Source: Acidovorax radicis N35
GTDB lineage: Bacteria > Pseudomonadota > Gammaproteobacteria > Burkholderiales > Burkholderiaceae_C
Assembly (NCBI RefSeq): GCF_000204195.1
Contig: NZ_AFBG01000019.1
Location: 620,001 to 684,000 of the forward strand
Direction: 5' to 3'
DNA: 64,000 bases
Both the position numbers and the translations under genes were made by a program. Of the stretch, positions 54,210-62,710 are shown one piece after another. How positions within the stretch are numbered: position 1 is the stretch's first letter; the number at the start of each line of letters is the position of its first letter. The notes under the pieces were generated by a model. It did not search any database, had not been told where the DNA came from, and worked only from the letters and a program-made list of their open reading frames with translations.

Positions 54210-54995
54210 ATGTCTGCCCCCTCCCATCCACGCACCGTTCTGGTCACAGGCGCCGCCAAGCGCCTGGGCCGCAGCATTGCGCTGGCCCTGGCCGCGGGCG
54301 GCTGGCAGGTGGCGGTGCACTATCGCTCATCGCAGCAGGATGCTATCGATACCGTAGCTGCTTGCGCACGAATGACAGGCGCCAGCGCCCATTTTGATGC
54401 TGATTTTGACGACGAAGCTGCCGTGCGTGGACTGTTGCCCCGCGTGGTGGCGCACTTTGGCCGTGTGGATGCGGTGGTCAACAGCGCTTCGCTGTTTGAG
54501 CACGACAACGCCGCCACCTTTGGTTTTGCCGCGCTCGAAAAGCACCTGCGCAGCAACACCGCCGCCCCCGTGCTGCTGGCCCAGGCCCTGCACCAGCATG
54601 TGGCCGACCGCGCCACAGCGGGCGAGGCCGATGCGCAAGGCGCCGTGGTCAACCTGCTGGACCAGAAGCTCTGGAACCAGAACCCCGATTTTGTGAGCTA
54701 CACGCTCTCCAAGGCCGCGCTCGAAGCCGCTGGCACCATGCTGGCCCTGGCCCTGGCGCCGCGGGTGCGTGTGGTGGGCGTGGCGCCCGGCCTCACGCTG
54801 ACCAGCCACATGCTCAGCGACGACAAGTTTGCCCAGCTGCACGCCCTCTCCCCGCTGGGCCGCTCGTCCACCGCCGAGGATGTGGCCGCCACCGTGAAGT
54901 TTGCGCTGGAAAATCGGTCCATCACCGGCACCACGCTGCTGGTGGATGGCGGCCAGCACCTGATGAAGTTTGACCGCGATTTCTCGTTGATGTGA
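54210..54995 (+). CDS. Short-chain dehydrogenase/reductase (FolM/pteridine-reductase-like)
   Basis: 261 aa. NADP-binding TGAAKRLGR (the TGxxxxxG motif with the Arg seen in pteridine reductases), NSAS and catalytic YTLSK. The C-terminal stretch LVDGGQHL is typical. The neighbour folB, 38 bp downstream, makes reduction of dihydropterin or dihydrofolate the best guess. Residues about 45-65 are encoded by a palindromic-element copy. Confidence 0.85.
   Translation: MSAPSHPRTVLVTGAAKRLGRSIALALAAGGWQVAVHYRSSQQDAIDTVAACARMTGASAHFDADFDDEAAVRGLLPRVVAHFGRVDAVVNSASLFEHDNAATFGFAALEKHLRSNTAAPVLLAQALHQHVADRATAGEADAQGAVVNLLDQKLWNQNPDFVSYTLSKAALEAAGTMLALALAPRVRVVGVAPGLTLTSHMLSDDKFAQLHALSPLGRSSTAEDVAATVKFALENRSITGTTLLVDGGQHLMKFDRDFSLM
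54339..54397 (+). repeat. Comamonad palindromic element, copy inside the SDR gene
   Basis: GCTATCG-N5-GTAGCT-GCT-TGCGC...GGCGCCAG-CGCC-CATTTTGA. Read in sense with codons GTA GCT GCT TGC GCA, the same frame as in cca and the hydroxylase fusion. Confidence 0.72.
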
Positions 54996-55033
54996 GCGCA
55001 CGCACACACGTTCACTCAATCCAGGACCTATTC

Positions 55034-55405
55034 ATGACCCCCGCTGCAGGCACCCAGATCCTCACGCTCACCGGTTTGCGCTTTGACGCCAACCTGGGCA
55101 TCCTCGACCACGAAAAAACCGCGCCGCAGCCCATTCAGGTCGATGCCGAACTGAGCCTGGGCGTGCAGCCGCTGGCCCCGCGCGACGACGACATCGGCCA
55201 TGTGCTGGACTACCGGCGTGTGCGCCAGATCATCATTGACGAATGCACCGCCGAGCATGTGAACCTTCTGGAGAGCCTGATCGGCAAGCTGGCCAACCGC
55301 CTGATGCAGCTGCCCGGCGTGCTGGGCGTGCGGGTGAAGATTGCCAAACTCGAAATTTTTGACGACTGCGAAGTGGCCATTCGCATCGAGACAGGACAGT
55401 GGTGA
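55034..55405 (+). CDS. folB: Dihydroneopterin aldolase
   Basis: 123 aa. It converts 7,8-dihydroneopterin to hydroxymethyl-dihydropterin in folate synthesis. Family motifs: [59 protein letters not shown]. The ATG at 55034 begins the domain; an earlier ATG at 54992 overlaps the SDR stop. ttcA follows after 4 bp. Confidence 0.92.
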   Translation: MTPAAGTQILTLTGLRFDANLGILDHEKTAPQPIQVDAELSLGVQPLAPRDDDIGHVLDYRRVRQIIIDECTAEHVNLLESLIGKLANRLMQLPGVLGVRVKIAKLEIFDDCEVAIRIETGQW

Positions 55406-55409
55406 CCCC

Positions 55410-56381
55410 ATGAGCGCAGTATTGAACGAAGCCCCCACCTCCGCACCTTCCTCCGGCTGGGCCGATGAGCCTGCAGAAGCCGCAGCGAGCGGCGCCGCCC
55501 GCATGAAGATCGAGCGCGAAACCCACAAGCTCGAAAAACGCCTGTGCCGCGAGGTTGGCAAGGCCATCGTCGACTTCAACATGATTGAAGAAGGCGACAA
55601 GGTCATGGTGTGCATGTCGGGCGGCAAGGACAGCTACGCGCTGCTCGACATCCTGCTCAAGCTCAAGGCCCGCGCCCCCATCCACTTCGATCTGGTGGCG
55701 GTGAACCTGGACCAGAAGCAACCCGGTTTCCCCGAGCATGTGCTGCCCGAGTACCTGGCCAGCACCGGCGTACCCTTCCACATCGAGAACGAAGACACCT
55801 ACAGCATCGTCAAGAAGCTGATCCCCGAGGGCAAGACCACCTGCAGCCTGTGCAGCCGCCTGCGCCGGGGCATTCTGTACCGCGTGGCCGACGAGCTGGG
55901 CTGCACCAAGATTGCGCTGGGCCACCACCGCGACGACATCCTGCAGACATTGCTGCTCAACATGTTCTTTGGCGGCAAGATGAAGAGCATGCCACCCAAA
56001 CTGGTGAGCGACGACGGCAAGCATGTGGTGATCCGCCCGCTGGCCTACGTGGCCGAGAAGGACACCACCCGCTGGGCTGCACACCGCAACTTCCCCATCA
56101 TTCCCTGCAACCTGTGTGGCAGCCAGGAGAACCTGCAGCGCAAGCAGGTGGGCGAGATGCTGCGCGAGTGGGAAAAGCGCTTCCCGGGCCGGGTCGAGAA
56201 CATGTTCAATGCCCTGCAGAATGTGGTGCCCTCGCACCTGCTGGACGGCAGCCTCTACGACTTCAAGAACGCCAAGGCCACGGGCATTGCCAACGAAGAC
56301 GGCGACAAGGCGTTTGACAAGGAAGAGTTCGTGGCGCCTTCGCCATCGCTGCCGGGCGTACAGGTGGTGCAGCTGTCGTGA
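55410..56381 (+). CDS. ttcA: tRNA 2-thiocytidine(32) synthetase TtcA
   Basis: 323 aa PP-loop ATPase that thiolates cytidine 32 of some tRNAs using a 4Fe-4S cluster. PP-loop [10 protein letters not shown] (about residues 70-79); cluster cysteines in [10 protein letters not shown] and [21 protein letters not shown]. The length is typical. It is 4 bp after folB and probably co-transcribed. Confidence 0.95.
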   Translation: MSAVLNEAPTSAPSSGWADEPAEAAASGAARMKIERETHKLEKRLCREVGKAIVDFNMIEEGDKVMVCMSGGKDSYALLDILLKLKARAPIHFDLVAVNLDQKQPGFPEHVLPEYLASTGVPFHIENEDTYSIVKKLIPEGKTTCSLCSRLRRGILYRVADELGCTKIALGHHRDDILQTLLLNMFFGGKMKSMPPKLVSDDGKHVVIRPLAYVAEKDTTRWAAHRNFPIIPCNLCGSQENLQRKQVGEMLREWEKRFPGRVENMFNALQNVVPSHLLDGSLYDFKNAKATGIANEDGDKAFDKEEFVAPSPSLPGVQVVQLS

Positions 56382-56436
56382 ACCCTGGCGGGCTTCGGCA
56401 CTCTCACAGAGATCTCATTTTCTGGAGCCTCTGACC

Positions 56437-57048
56437 ATGACGCAACGCCGATGGATTCCCGTCCTTTTGTTGGGCCTTGCCGAAGCCCTGCTCGCGGGCT
56501 GCAGCAACACGCGCCTGGTGGACGGCCAGGTGCAAAGCTTCTCGACACTGACTGCCGTGCCCGCGCCAGCCACCTACCGCATCGAACGCCTGCCATCGCA
56601 GCAGACCCCCTCGTTTGACGCCATCGCCACGCTGGCAGAACAGTCGCTGGCGCGCGCCGGCCTGCAGCGCGACGATGCCGCGCCCCGCCTGCTGGTGCAA
56701 CTGGGCGTCCAGGCCGATGCCGTGCCACGCTATGCCCCCTTCCGGCCATACGGCGCATACGGCCCGGGCCCCTGGGGCTTTGGCGGCTGGGCGGGCCGGG
56801 GCTGGGGCGTGCATGGAATGTGGCGTTTTGGCGAGCCCACGCCCCTGCACCGCCGCGCGGTCAGCATCGTGATGCGCGACGCCAGCACCCAGGCCGTGGT
56901 GTACGAGACTTCTGCCGTGCACGAGGATGTGTGGGTGAGCGACCCGGCCGTCTACGGCGTGCTGTTCGACGCCGCGCTCAATGGCTTCCCGAAGCCGCCC
57001 CAGGGACCCCGGCAAGTGCGCCTGCCGCTGGTGCATGCCGCTCCCTGA
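56437..57048 (+). CDS. DUF4136-type lipoprotein
   Basis: 203 aa. Signal peptide with lipobox LLAGC (the C is about residue 22), so it is a substrate for the Lgt-Lsp-Lnt pathway. Mature part: TYRIERLPSQQ... and LAEQSLARAGLQRDD, a pattern of DUF4136 proteins, plus a Gly/Pro/Tyr-rich insert (PYGAYGPGPWGFGGWAG). Function unknown; probably outer-membrane associated. Confidence 0.85.
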   Translation: MTQRRWIPVLLLGLAEALLAGCSNTRLVDGQVQSFSTLTAVPAPATYRIERLPSQQTPSFDAIATLAEQSLARAGLQRDDAAPRLLVQLGVQADAVPRYAPFRPYGAYGPGPWGFGGWAGRGWGVHGMWRFGEPTPLHRRAVSIVMRDASTQAVVYETSAVHEDVWVSDPAVYGVLFDAALNGFPKPPQGPRQVRLPLVHAAP

Positions 57049-57078
57049 CATCGCCCCACTCCCCTTTTCATCACCTGC

Positions 57079-57720
57079 ATGCACGCCACCCGCATCGTTG
57101 CCATCCGCCACGGCGAAACCGCCTGGAACGTGGACACCCGCATCCAGGGCCACCTGGACATCCCGCTCAACAACACCGGCCTGTGGCAGGCCAATCAGGT
57201 GGCACAGGCCCTGGCGGGTGAGCCGATTGCCGCCATCTACACCAGCGACCTGCAACGCGCGCACGCCACGGCCCAGGCCGTGGCCCGCACCACGGGCGCG
57301 CCTTTGGTGACCAATACCGGCCTGCGCGAGCGCAGTTTTGGCCACTTTCAAGGCCGCACGTTTGCCGAGATCGAAGCCGAACTGCCCGAAGACGCGCTGC
57401 GCTGGCGCAAGCGCGATCCGCACTACACACCCGAAGGCGGAGAGTCGCTCGTCACACTGCGCGAGCGCATCGAACACACGGTGACCGCCCTGGCGCAACA
57501 GCATGTGGGCGAGCAGGTGGTAATGGTGGCGCACGGCGGCGTGCTCGACGTGCTGTACCGCCTGGCCACGCGCCAGGACATCCAGGCGCCGCGCACCTGG
57601 CAACTCTCCAACGCCGCCATCAACCGCCTGCTGTGGACACCCGACGGCCTGACCCTGGTCGGCTGGGCTGACACCCAGCACCTTGACAACAACGCCCTCC
57701 GCGATGAAACCCATTCCTGA
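57079..57720 (+). CDS. Histidine phosphatase (phosphoglycerate-mutase-like)
   Basis: 213 aa. The phosphohistidine motif is IRHGETAWN (residues 6-14), with TSDLQRAHATA, RERSFGHFQG and the second histidine in MVAHGGVLDVL. It lacks the full length of GpmA, so broad phosphatase activity (as in CobC or PhoE types) is as likely as glycolytic mutase. Overlaps the next gene by 17 nt. Confidence 0.9.
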   Translation: MHATRIVAIRHGETAWNVDTRIQGHLDIPLNNTGLWQANQVAQALAGEPIAAIYTSDLQRAHATAQAVARTTGAPLVTNTGLRERSFGHFQGRTFAEIEAELPEDALRWRKRDPHYTPEGGESLVTLRERIEHTVTALAQQHVGEQVVMVAHGGVLDVLYRLATRQDIQAPRTWQLSNAAINRLLWTPDGLTLVGWADTQHLDNNALRDETHS

Positions 57721-58873
57721 AGCACTCCAGGCCTGCATCGGCCAACGTGTGGACCTGATCGACACCCCGGCCCTCGTGGTGGACCTGGACGCCATGGACC
57801 GCAACATCCAGCGCATGGCCGAATTTGCGCGCAAGCACCAGGTGCGCTGGCGCCCCCACGCCAAACTGCACAAAAGCGCCGAACTCGCGCTGCTGCAGCA
57901 GCGCTCTGGCGCCCAGGGCGTGTGTGTGCAGAAGGTCTCCGAGGCCGAGGCACTGGCGGCCGGCGGGGTGGATGACATCACCATCACCAACCAGGTCATC
58001 GCCATGCCCAAGCTGCACCGCGTGGCCCGGCTGGCTGCCCAGCTCGCGGCGCGGGGTGGGCGCCTGGGCGTGGCCGTGGACCACGCGGAGGGCATCGAGC
58101 GTCTGGCCGAGGCGATGGCGCAAACCGGCAGCGATGCCGGCATCGATGTGCTGGTGGAGATCGACGTGGGCCAGGGCCGCTGCGGCGTGCCTCCCGGCGA
58201 GGCCGCAGTGCCACTGGCGCTGGCCGTGGCGCGCAGCCCCCGCCTGCGGTTTGCGGGGATCCAGGCCTACCATGGCCGCGCGCAGCACATGGCCAGCACC
58301 GTGGGCCGCAAGGAAGCCATCGCGCAGGTCGTGCGTGCGGCCAGCCACACGCGGCAGCTGATCGAGGCGGCGGGGGTGCCCGTGCCGCTGATCACAGGCT
58401 CGGGCACCGGCACGCTGGTGCACGAGGCCGCCAGCGGCATCTTTGGCGAGTTGCAGGCAGGCTCGTTTTTGTTCATGGACGCGGATTACGCACGCAACGA
58501 ACGCGAACCGGCGCAACCTGCCTTTGAACACGCGCTGTTCGTCAAGACCCAGGTGGTGTCGGTGCGCGAGAGCCATGCCGTGTGCGACGCGGGCCACAAA
58601 AGCCACGCCATCGACTCCGGCCTGCCCACCGTGGCCCTGCTGCCAGCCGACCGCGCCCTGCGCTTTGCCAACGGCGGCGACGAACACGGCCTGATCTACG
58701 CCGACGGCCCCAAGGCCCGCCTGCCCACCCTGGGCCGCATGCTGTGGCTCATCCCTGGCCACTGCGACCCCACTGTGAACCTGCACGACTTCCTCATCGG
58801 AGTGCGCGGGGGGCTGGCCCTGGGCACGGTGGAACGCATCATCAGGGTTGATGCCAGAGGCGCGCTGACCTGA
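57704..58873 (+). CDS. DSD1-family PLP enzyme (D-threonine aldolase/D-serine dehydratase-like)
   Basis: 389 aa with an alanine-racemase-type barrel. DTPALVVDLDAMDRNIQRMA and RPHAKLHKSAELA hold the PLP lysine (K in HAKLHK). The C-terminal metal site H...C is represented by DAGHKSHAIDSG and IPGHCDPTVNLHD, as in D-threonine aldolase and eukaryotic D-serine dehydratase. The amino-acid substrate is uncertain. The start at 57704 (MKPIPEAL) was chosen; it overlaps the phosphatase gene. Confidence 0.9.
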   Translation: MKPIPEALQACIGQRVDLIDTPALVVDLDAMDRNIQRMAEFARKHQVRWRPHAKLHKSAELALLQQRSGAQGVCVQKVSEAEALAAGGVDDITITNQVIAMPKLHRVARLAAQLAARGGRLGVAVDHAEGIERLAEAMAQTGSDAGIDVLVEIDVGQGRCGVPPGEAAVPLALAVARSPRLRFAGIQAYHGRAQHMASTVGRKEAIAQVVRAASHTRQLIEAAGVPVPLITGSGTGTLVHEAASGIFGELQAGSFLFMDADYARNEREPAQPAFEHALFVKTQVVSVRESHAVCDAGHKSHAIDSGLPTVALLPADRALRFANGGDEHGLIYADGPKARLPTLGRMLWLIPGHCDPTVNLHDFLIGVRGGLALGTVERIIRVDARGALT

Positions 58874-58909
58874 TCGGGGCAAGAATTGGCGGACATTTTG
58901 GTGTCCCCC

Positions 58910-60739
58910 ATGAGCCCCAGCCAGATCATCGTCCTTGTCACACCCGTCTTCTTCGTCCTGATCGCCATCGAACTGGCGGTCGGCTACCAGCGCCGGCGCA
59001 ACACCTACCGGCTGGCCGACGCGGTCAGCAGCATCAGCCTGGGGATGCTGAGCCAGACCAGCGCGGTGTTCACGCGGCTGTTGCGCATCGGCATCTACAC
59101 CGCGTTGTTCGAACACGTGGCCCTGTGGCGCAGCGATGCGTTCTGGACCAGCCTGCCGGGTTGGCTGCTGGCGCTGGTGTTCTACGACTTTTGCTACTAC
59201 TGGCTGCACCGCATGGGGCACGAGTCGGCGGTGCTGTGGGCGGCGCATGCGGTGCACCACCAGAGTCAGGACTACAACCTGTCCACCGCGCTGCGCCAGA
59301 CCAGCTCGGGCGCGCTGCTGGGCTGGGTGTTCTATGTGCCCATGGCGCTGGCGGGCGTGCCACCGCTGGTGTTTGCGGTGGTGGCGCTGGTCGATCTGCT
59401 CTACCAGTTCTGGGTGCACACTGAGCAGGTGGGCAAGCTCGGCTGGTTCGACCGCTGGTTCTGCAGCCCCAGCAACCACCGCGCGCACCATGCCGTGAAC
59501 GACGCCTACCTGGACAAGAACTACGGCGGCATCCTCATCGTGTGGGACCGGATGTTCGGCACCTTCCAGGAAGAGGACGACCAGGACCGCTGCGTGTACG
59601 GCACGCGCGGCCTGCTCAACAGCTGGGACCCGCTGTGGGCCAACGCCCAGGTGTACGCGGGCCTGGCGCACGACAGCTGGCATGCGCGCAGCTGGGCCGA
59701 CAAGCTCCGGGTGTGGATCAAGCCCCCGGGCTGGCGGCCGGCCGATGTGGCAGCGCGCTTTCCGAAGCCCGCGTTCAGCATGGCGCAGATGGTGCCCTAC
59801 CACCCGCCGATGTCGCGCGCGGTGCAGTGGTTTGCGCTGGTGCAGTTCGCGCTGATGCTCGCGGGTGTGGCGGCCTTTTTGTGGCGGGCCGATAGCGCGC
59901 CGCTGGCCGAGAACGCGGTGTGGTTTGCCACGCTGCTGGTTGCGCAGTGGGCGCTGGGTGCGGTGATGCAGGGGCGTATCGGCATGCTGATGGCGCTGGT
60001 GCTGCAAAGCGGCGCGCTGGCCACTGCCACCAGTGCGCTGGGGTTTGTGCAGTGGCACTGGGTGTTCAAGCCGCTCACCATGGTGATTGCTATTATTTTG
60101 GTAGCTGCTAGCGCTTATCAGTTGAGCGGTAGATTCCGATTTGACTCCAAAACCTGGGTGCTGCTGGGCGCCGCGCTGGTGGGGTCGTTGGCGGGGGATG
60201 TGTTTTTGATGGTCGAGGGGTTCTTCATCCCGGGGCTCGTGAGTTTCTTGATCGCCCACTTGTTCTACGTGGCACTGTTCAAGACCGGCCAGCGGTGGTT
60301 TCCGCACCGCGGGGCGCTGGCGGCGACGCTGGGTGTGGGCGTGGCGATGTACGCCTTCTTGTGGACGGGCGGCCTGCCGGCCGCGCTGCGAGGGCCGGTG
60401 GCAGCCTATGTGCTGGTGATTGCGCTGATGGCCGCGCAGGCCATCGGGCGGGCCAGCGTGCTGCGCGACAGGGCGGCGGTGCTGGTGGCGGTGGGGGCGG
60501 CGTTCTTCATGCTCAGCGACTCGCTGCTGGCCACGCACCGCTTCGTGTCGCCCCTGCCGTGGTCGCAGGTGTGGGTGTTGGGCACCTACTACGCGGCGCA
60601 GGCCTGCATCGTGGCGGGGGTGCTGAAGGCGGCAACGGCGCCTGATGGCCTGCCGGTCGTTGCGCCTGTTTCTGCCGTGGCTAATGTGACCACGTGCGGG
60701 CCAGCGCTGCGGACGGAACATACACCGCACCCGCAATGA
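58910..60739 (+). CDS. Membrane fatty-acid-hydroxylase (AGMO-like) fused to TMEM86/YhhN domain
   Basis: 609 aa, many membrane segments. Domain 1 (about 1-300) is a fatty-acid-hydroxylase/sterol-desaturase diiron domain with H100 and H104 (LHRMGH), H113, H116, H117 (HAVHH), H170 and H190, H193, H194 (NHRAHH), the pattern seen in alkylglycerol monooxygenase. Domain 2 (about 375-580) is TMEM86/YhhN: FKPLTM, LVGSLAGDVFLM, GLVSFLIAHLFYV and AFFMLSDSLLA; eukaryotic relatives hydrolyse lysoplasmalogen. Both activities act on ether lipids. A palindromic element encodes part of domain 2's first helix. The ATG at 58910 is preferred to TTG at 58886. The 3' end overlaps the convergent gene by 59 nt. Confidence 0.88.
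   Translation: MSPSQIIVLVTPVFFVLIAIELAVGYQRRRNTYRLADAVSSISLGMLSQTSAVFTRLLRIGIYTALFEHVALWRSDAFWTSLPGWLLALVFYDFCYYWLHRMGHESAVLWAAHAVHHQSQDYNLSTALRQTSSGALLGWVFYVPMALAGVPPLVFAVVALVDLLYQFWVHTEQVGKLGWFDRWFCSPSNHRAHHAVNDAYLDKNYGGILIVWDRMFGTFQEEDDQDRCVYGTRGLLNSWDPLWANAQVYAGLAHDSWHARSWADKLRVWIKPPGWRPADVAARFPKPAFSMAQMVPYHPPMSRAVQWFALVQFALMLAGVAAFLWRADSAPLAENAVWFATLLVAQWALGAVMQGRIGMLMALVLQSGALATATSALGFVQWHWVFKPLTMVIAIILVAASAYQLSGRFRFDSKTWVLLGAALVGSLAGDVFLMVEGFFIPGLVSFLIAHLFYVALFKTGQRWFPHRGALAATLGVGVAMYAFLWTGGLPAALRGPVAAYVLVIALMAAQAIGRASVLRDRAAVLVAVGAAFFMLSDSLLATHRFVSPLPWSQVWVLGTYYAAQACIVAGVLKAATAPDGLPVVAPVSAVANVTTCGPALRTEHTPHPQ
60085..60143 (+). repeat. Comamonad palindromic element, copy inside the hydroxylase fusion
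   Basis: TGCTATTATTTTGGTAGCT-GCT-AGCGCTT...AGCG...CC-ATTT. Sense frame GTA GCT GCT AGC GCT TAT; it encodes VAASAY in the first helix of the YhhN domain. Confidence 0.8.
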
Positions 60740-61592
60740 ACAGAACGCCCGCCAGGGTGAAAAATCCCCCGCTGAGCAGCCACAGTAGCGTGTCGGCGTT
60801 GTACCAGCCGGGCCGCGCCTTCAGCAGGGCGACCATGAGTGGTTCCTGCACCGCGATCAAGCCCCGCCCTGCGGTGTAGTGGTACAGGGCGCCGCCCAGG
60901 GCCCAGAACCCGGTCAGCACGCACGCCAGGCCATAGAACGCATACCCGGTGCGCCAGCGCTTGGTGCTGCCCGCCGTACACCACACGCCCAGACAGCCCG
61001 CCAGCACCGCAGCGGCCACCGACAAACCCTGAATCCGGTCGCTGGCCACCGGCAGCAGCCAGTGCCAGGCCCAGGGCAAGGGCGTCAGCAGCCATTCCGA
61101 TGGGGCCGCCAGCCCCGGCCAGCGCTGTGGGGGCAGGTCCATGGAGAAGCGCGGTCGGTCCACCATGGCCAGCACGAATGTCACCGGCACCAGCACGGCG
61201 AACAGGATGTACGCACTGGCGCGGCCCACCAACAGGCGGTGCGCCCACGCGGTGGTCGCCCCGCCCTGCCTGTGGCCGCCGATCAGGTGCGATGCCAGGC
61301 CCGCCGCCAACGCGGCTTCGGCGATCGCGCCGCACACGGCCACGCGGCCGCGCAGGTCGGCAAAGCCTTCCAACACAAACACCGAGAGCTGGCCATAGAC
61401 GAGCGCGCCCAGCGCATGGAAGGCCACCGTGCCCGCCAGCAAGGCCACGGCACAGGACCGCAGGAACTGTTGCTCGGGCACGGTCACGCGCCCGTCCGAC
61501 CCGGCCCCGCCGCGCGCGGCGCGTGCGCGGGCCTCGGCGCGCAGCTGGCGGCGGCGGTCGTTCTTCTTGGACGGTTTGCGCGGTGGGGCCAT
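60681..61592 (-). CDS. Multi-pass membrane protein, unknown
   Basis: 303 aa. A very basic N-terminus (PRKPSKKNDRRRQLRAEARARAAR) precedes about eight hydrophobic segments spanning residues 50-300. I recognise no family. The ATG at 61592 (MAPPRKP) fits better than one nine codons upstream. Its 3' end overlaps the hydroxylase fusion in antisense by 59 nt. It starts 47 bp after the end of ruvB on the same strand. Confidence 0.75.
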   Translation of the reverse strand: MAPPRKPSKKNDRRRQLRAEARARAARGGAGSDGRVTVPEQQFLRSCAVALLAGTVAFHALGALVYGQLSVFVLEGFADLRGRVAVCGAIAEAALAAGLASHLIGGHRQGGATTAWAHRLLVGRASAYILFAVLVPVTFVLAMVDRPRFSMDLPPQRWPGLAAPSEWLLTPLPWAWHWLLPVASDRIQGLSVAAAVLAGCLGVWCTAGSTKRWRTGYAFYGLACVLTGFWALGGALYHYTAGRGLIAVQEPLMVALLKARPGWYNADTLLWLLSGGFFTLAGVLFIAGAVYVPSAALARTWSH

Positions 61593-61639
61593 GGCGGTGC
61601 TGCGTGGCCTGAGCGGCAACGGGCGTGGAGAAAGGGTTC

Positions 61640-62701
61640 TCAGGCCCCGAAAAGCCCTGGCGCTCCGGCGCTGGGCGGCGTCACGCCCAGGTGCCGGAAC
61701 GCCGCCAGCGTGGCGATGCGCCCACGCGGGGTCCGCTGCAAAAAGCCCTGCTGGATGAGATAGGGCTCGATCACGTCCTCAATGGTGCCGGCCTCTTCGC
61801 CGATGCTGGCAGCGATGTTGTCCAGCCCCACGGGGCCGCCGTCAAAGCGGTGGATCACGGCTTCGAGCAGCTTGCGGTCCATCACGTCAAAGCCCTGCGG
61901 GTCCACGTCCAGCATGGCGAGCGCCTTGTCGGCGATGGTTTTGGTGATGCGGCCGTCTCCCTTGACCTCGGCATAGTCGCGCACGCGGCGCAGCAGCCGG
62001 TTGGCAATGCGCGGCGTGCCGCGTGAGCGGCGGGCGATCTCGAAGCCGCCTTCATCGTCCATGGGTGCGTTGAGCAAACCGGCGCTTCGCTTGACGATGC
62101 GCGCCAGCTCTTCGGAAGTGTAGAACTCCAGCCGCGCCACGATGCCGAAACGGTCGCGCAGCGGGTTGGTCAGCATGCCGGCGCGCGTGGTGGCACCCAC
62201 CAGAGTAAAGGGCTGCAGGTCGAGCTTGATGCTGCGCGCAGCCGGCCCTTCGCCAATCATGATGTCGATCTGGTAGTCCTCCAGCGCGGGGTAGAGGATT
62301 TCCTCCACCACAGGCGACAGGCGGTGGATCTCGTCAATGAAAAGAACATCGTTCTTTTCGAGGTTGGTCAGCAGCGCCGCCAGATCCTTGGGCTTTTCGA
62401 GCACAGGGCCACTGGTCTGGCGCAGGTTGACCCCCAGCTCAGCCGCAATGATGTGACTGAGCGTGGTCTTTCCCAGGCCGGGCGGGCCAAACAGCAGCAC
62501 ATGGTCCAGCGCCTCGCCCCGTTTGCGTGCCGCGCCAATGAATATCTCCAGCTGCTCGCGCGCCTTCACCTGGCCCACGTACTCCTGCAGCAGTTTGGGG
62601 CGCAGCGCGCGCTCGATCGCCTCCTCCTGGGGCGATGCGGGCACGGCGGAGATGACGCGTTTGGCGGGGGCGGGGGCGAAGTCGTCGGTCTGGATGGTCA
62701 T
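61640..62701 (-). CDS. ruvB: Holliday junction branch migration helicase RuvB
   Basis: 353 aa AAA+ motor. Walker [12 protein letters not shown], Walker [12 protein letters not shown], sensor GATTRAGML and the C-terminal winged helix ([37 protein letters not shown]). It drives branch migration with RuvA during recombination repair. RuvA and RuvC are not adjacent, so ruvB is split from the usual ruvCAB cluster. Confidence 0.97.
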   Translation of the reverse strand: MTIQTDDFAPAPAKRVISAVPASPQEEAIERALRPKLLQEYVGQVKAREQLEIFIGAARKRGEALDHVLLFGPPGLGKTTLSHIIAAELGVNLRQTSGPVLEKPKDLAALLTNLEKNDVLFIDEIHRLSPVVEEILYPALEDYQIDIMIGEGPAARSIKLDLQPFTLVGATTRAGMLTNPLRDRFGIVARLEFYTSEELARIVKRSAGLLNAPMDDEGGFEIARRSRGTPRIANRLLRRVRDYAEVKGDGRITKTIADKALAMLDVDPQGFDVMDRKLLEAVIHRFDGGPVGLDNIAASIGEEAGTIEDVIEPYLIQQGFLQRTPRGRIATLAAFRHLGVTPPSAGAPGLFGA

Positions 62702-62710
62702 GCAGCCCCG

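Noticed and set aside
57620-60736. Minus-strand open frame of 1038 codons
   Set aside because: It runs antisense over the phosphatase, DSD1 and hydroxylase genes and is rich in His, Gln, Gly and Arg, the usual mirror composition of high-GC genes; no family motif.
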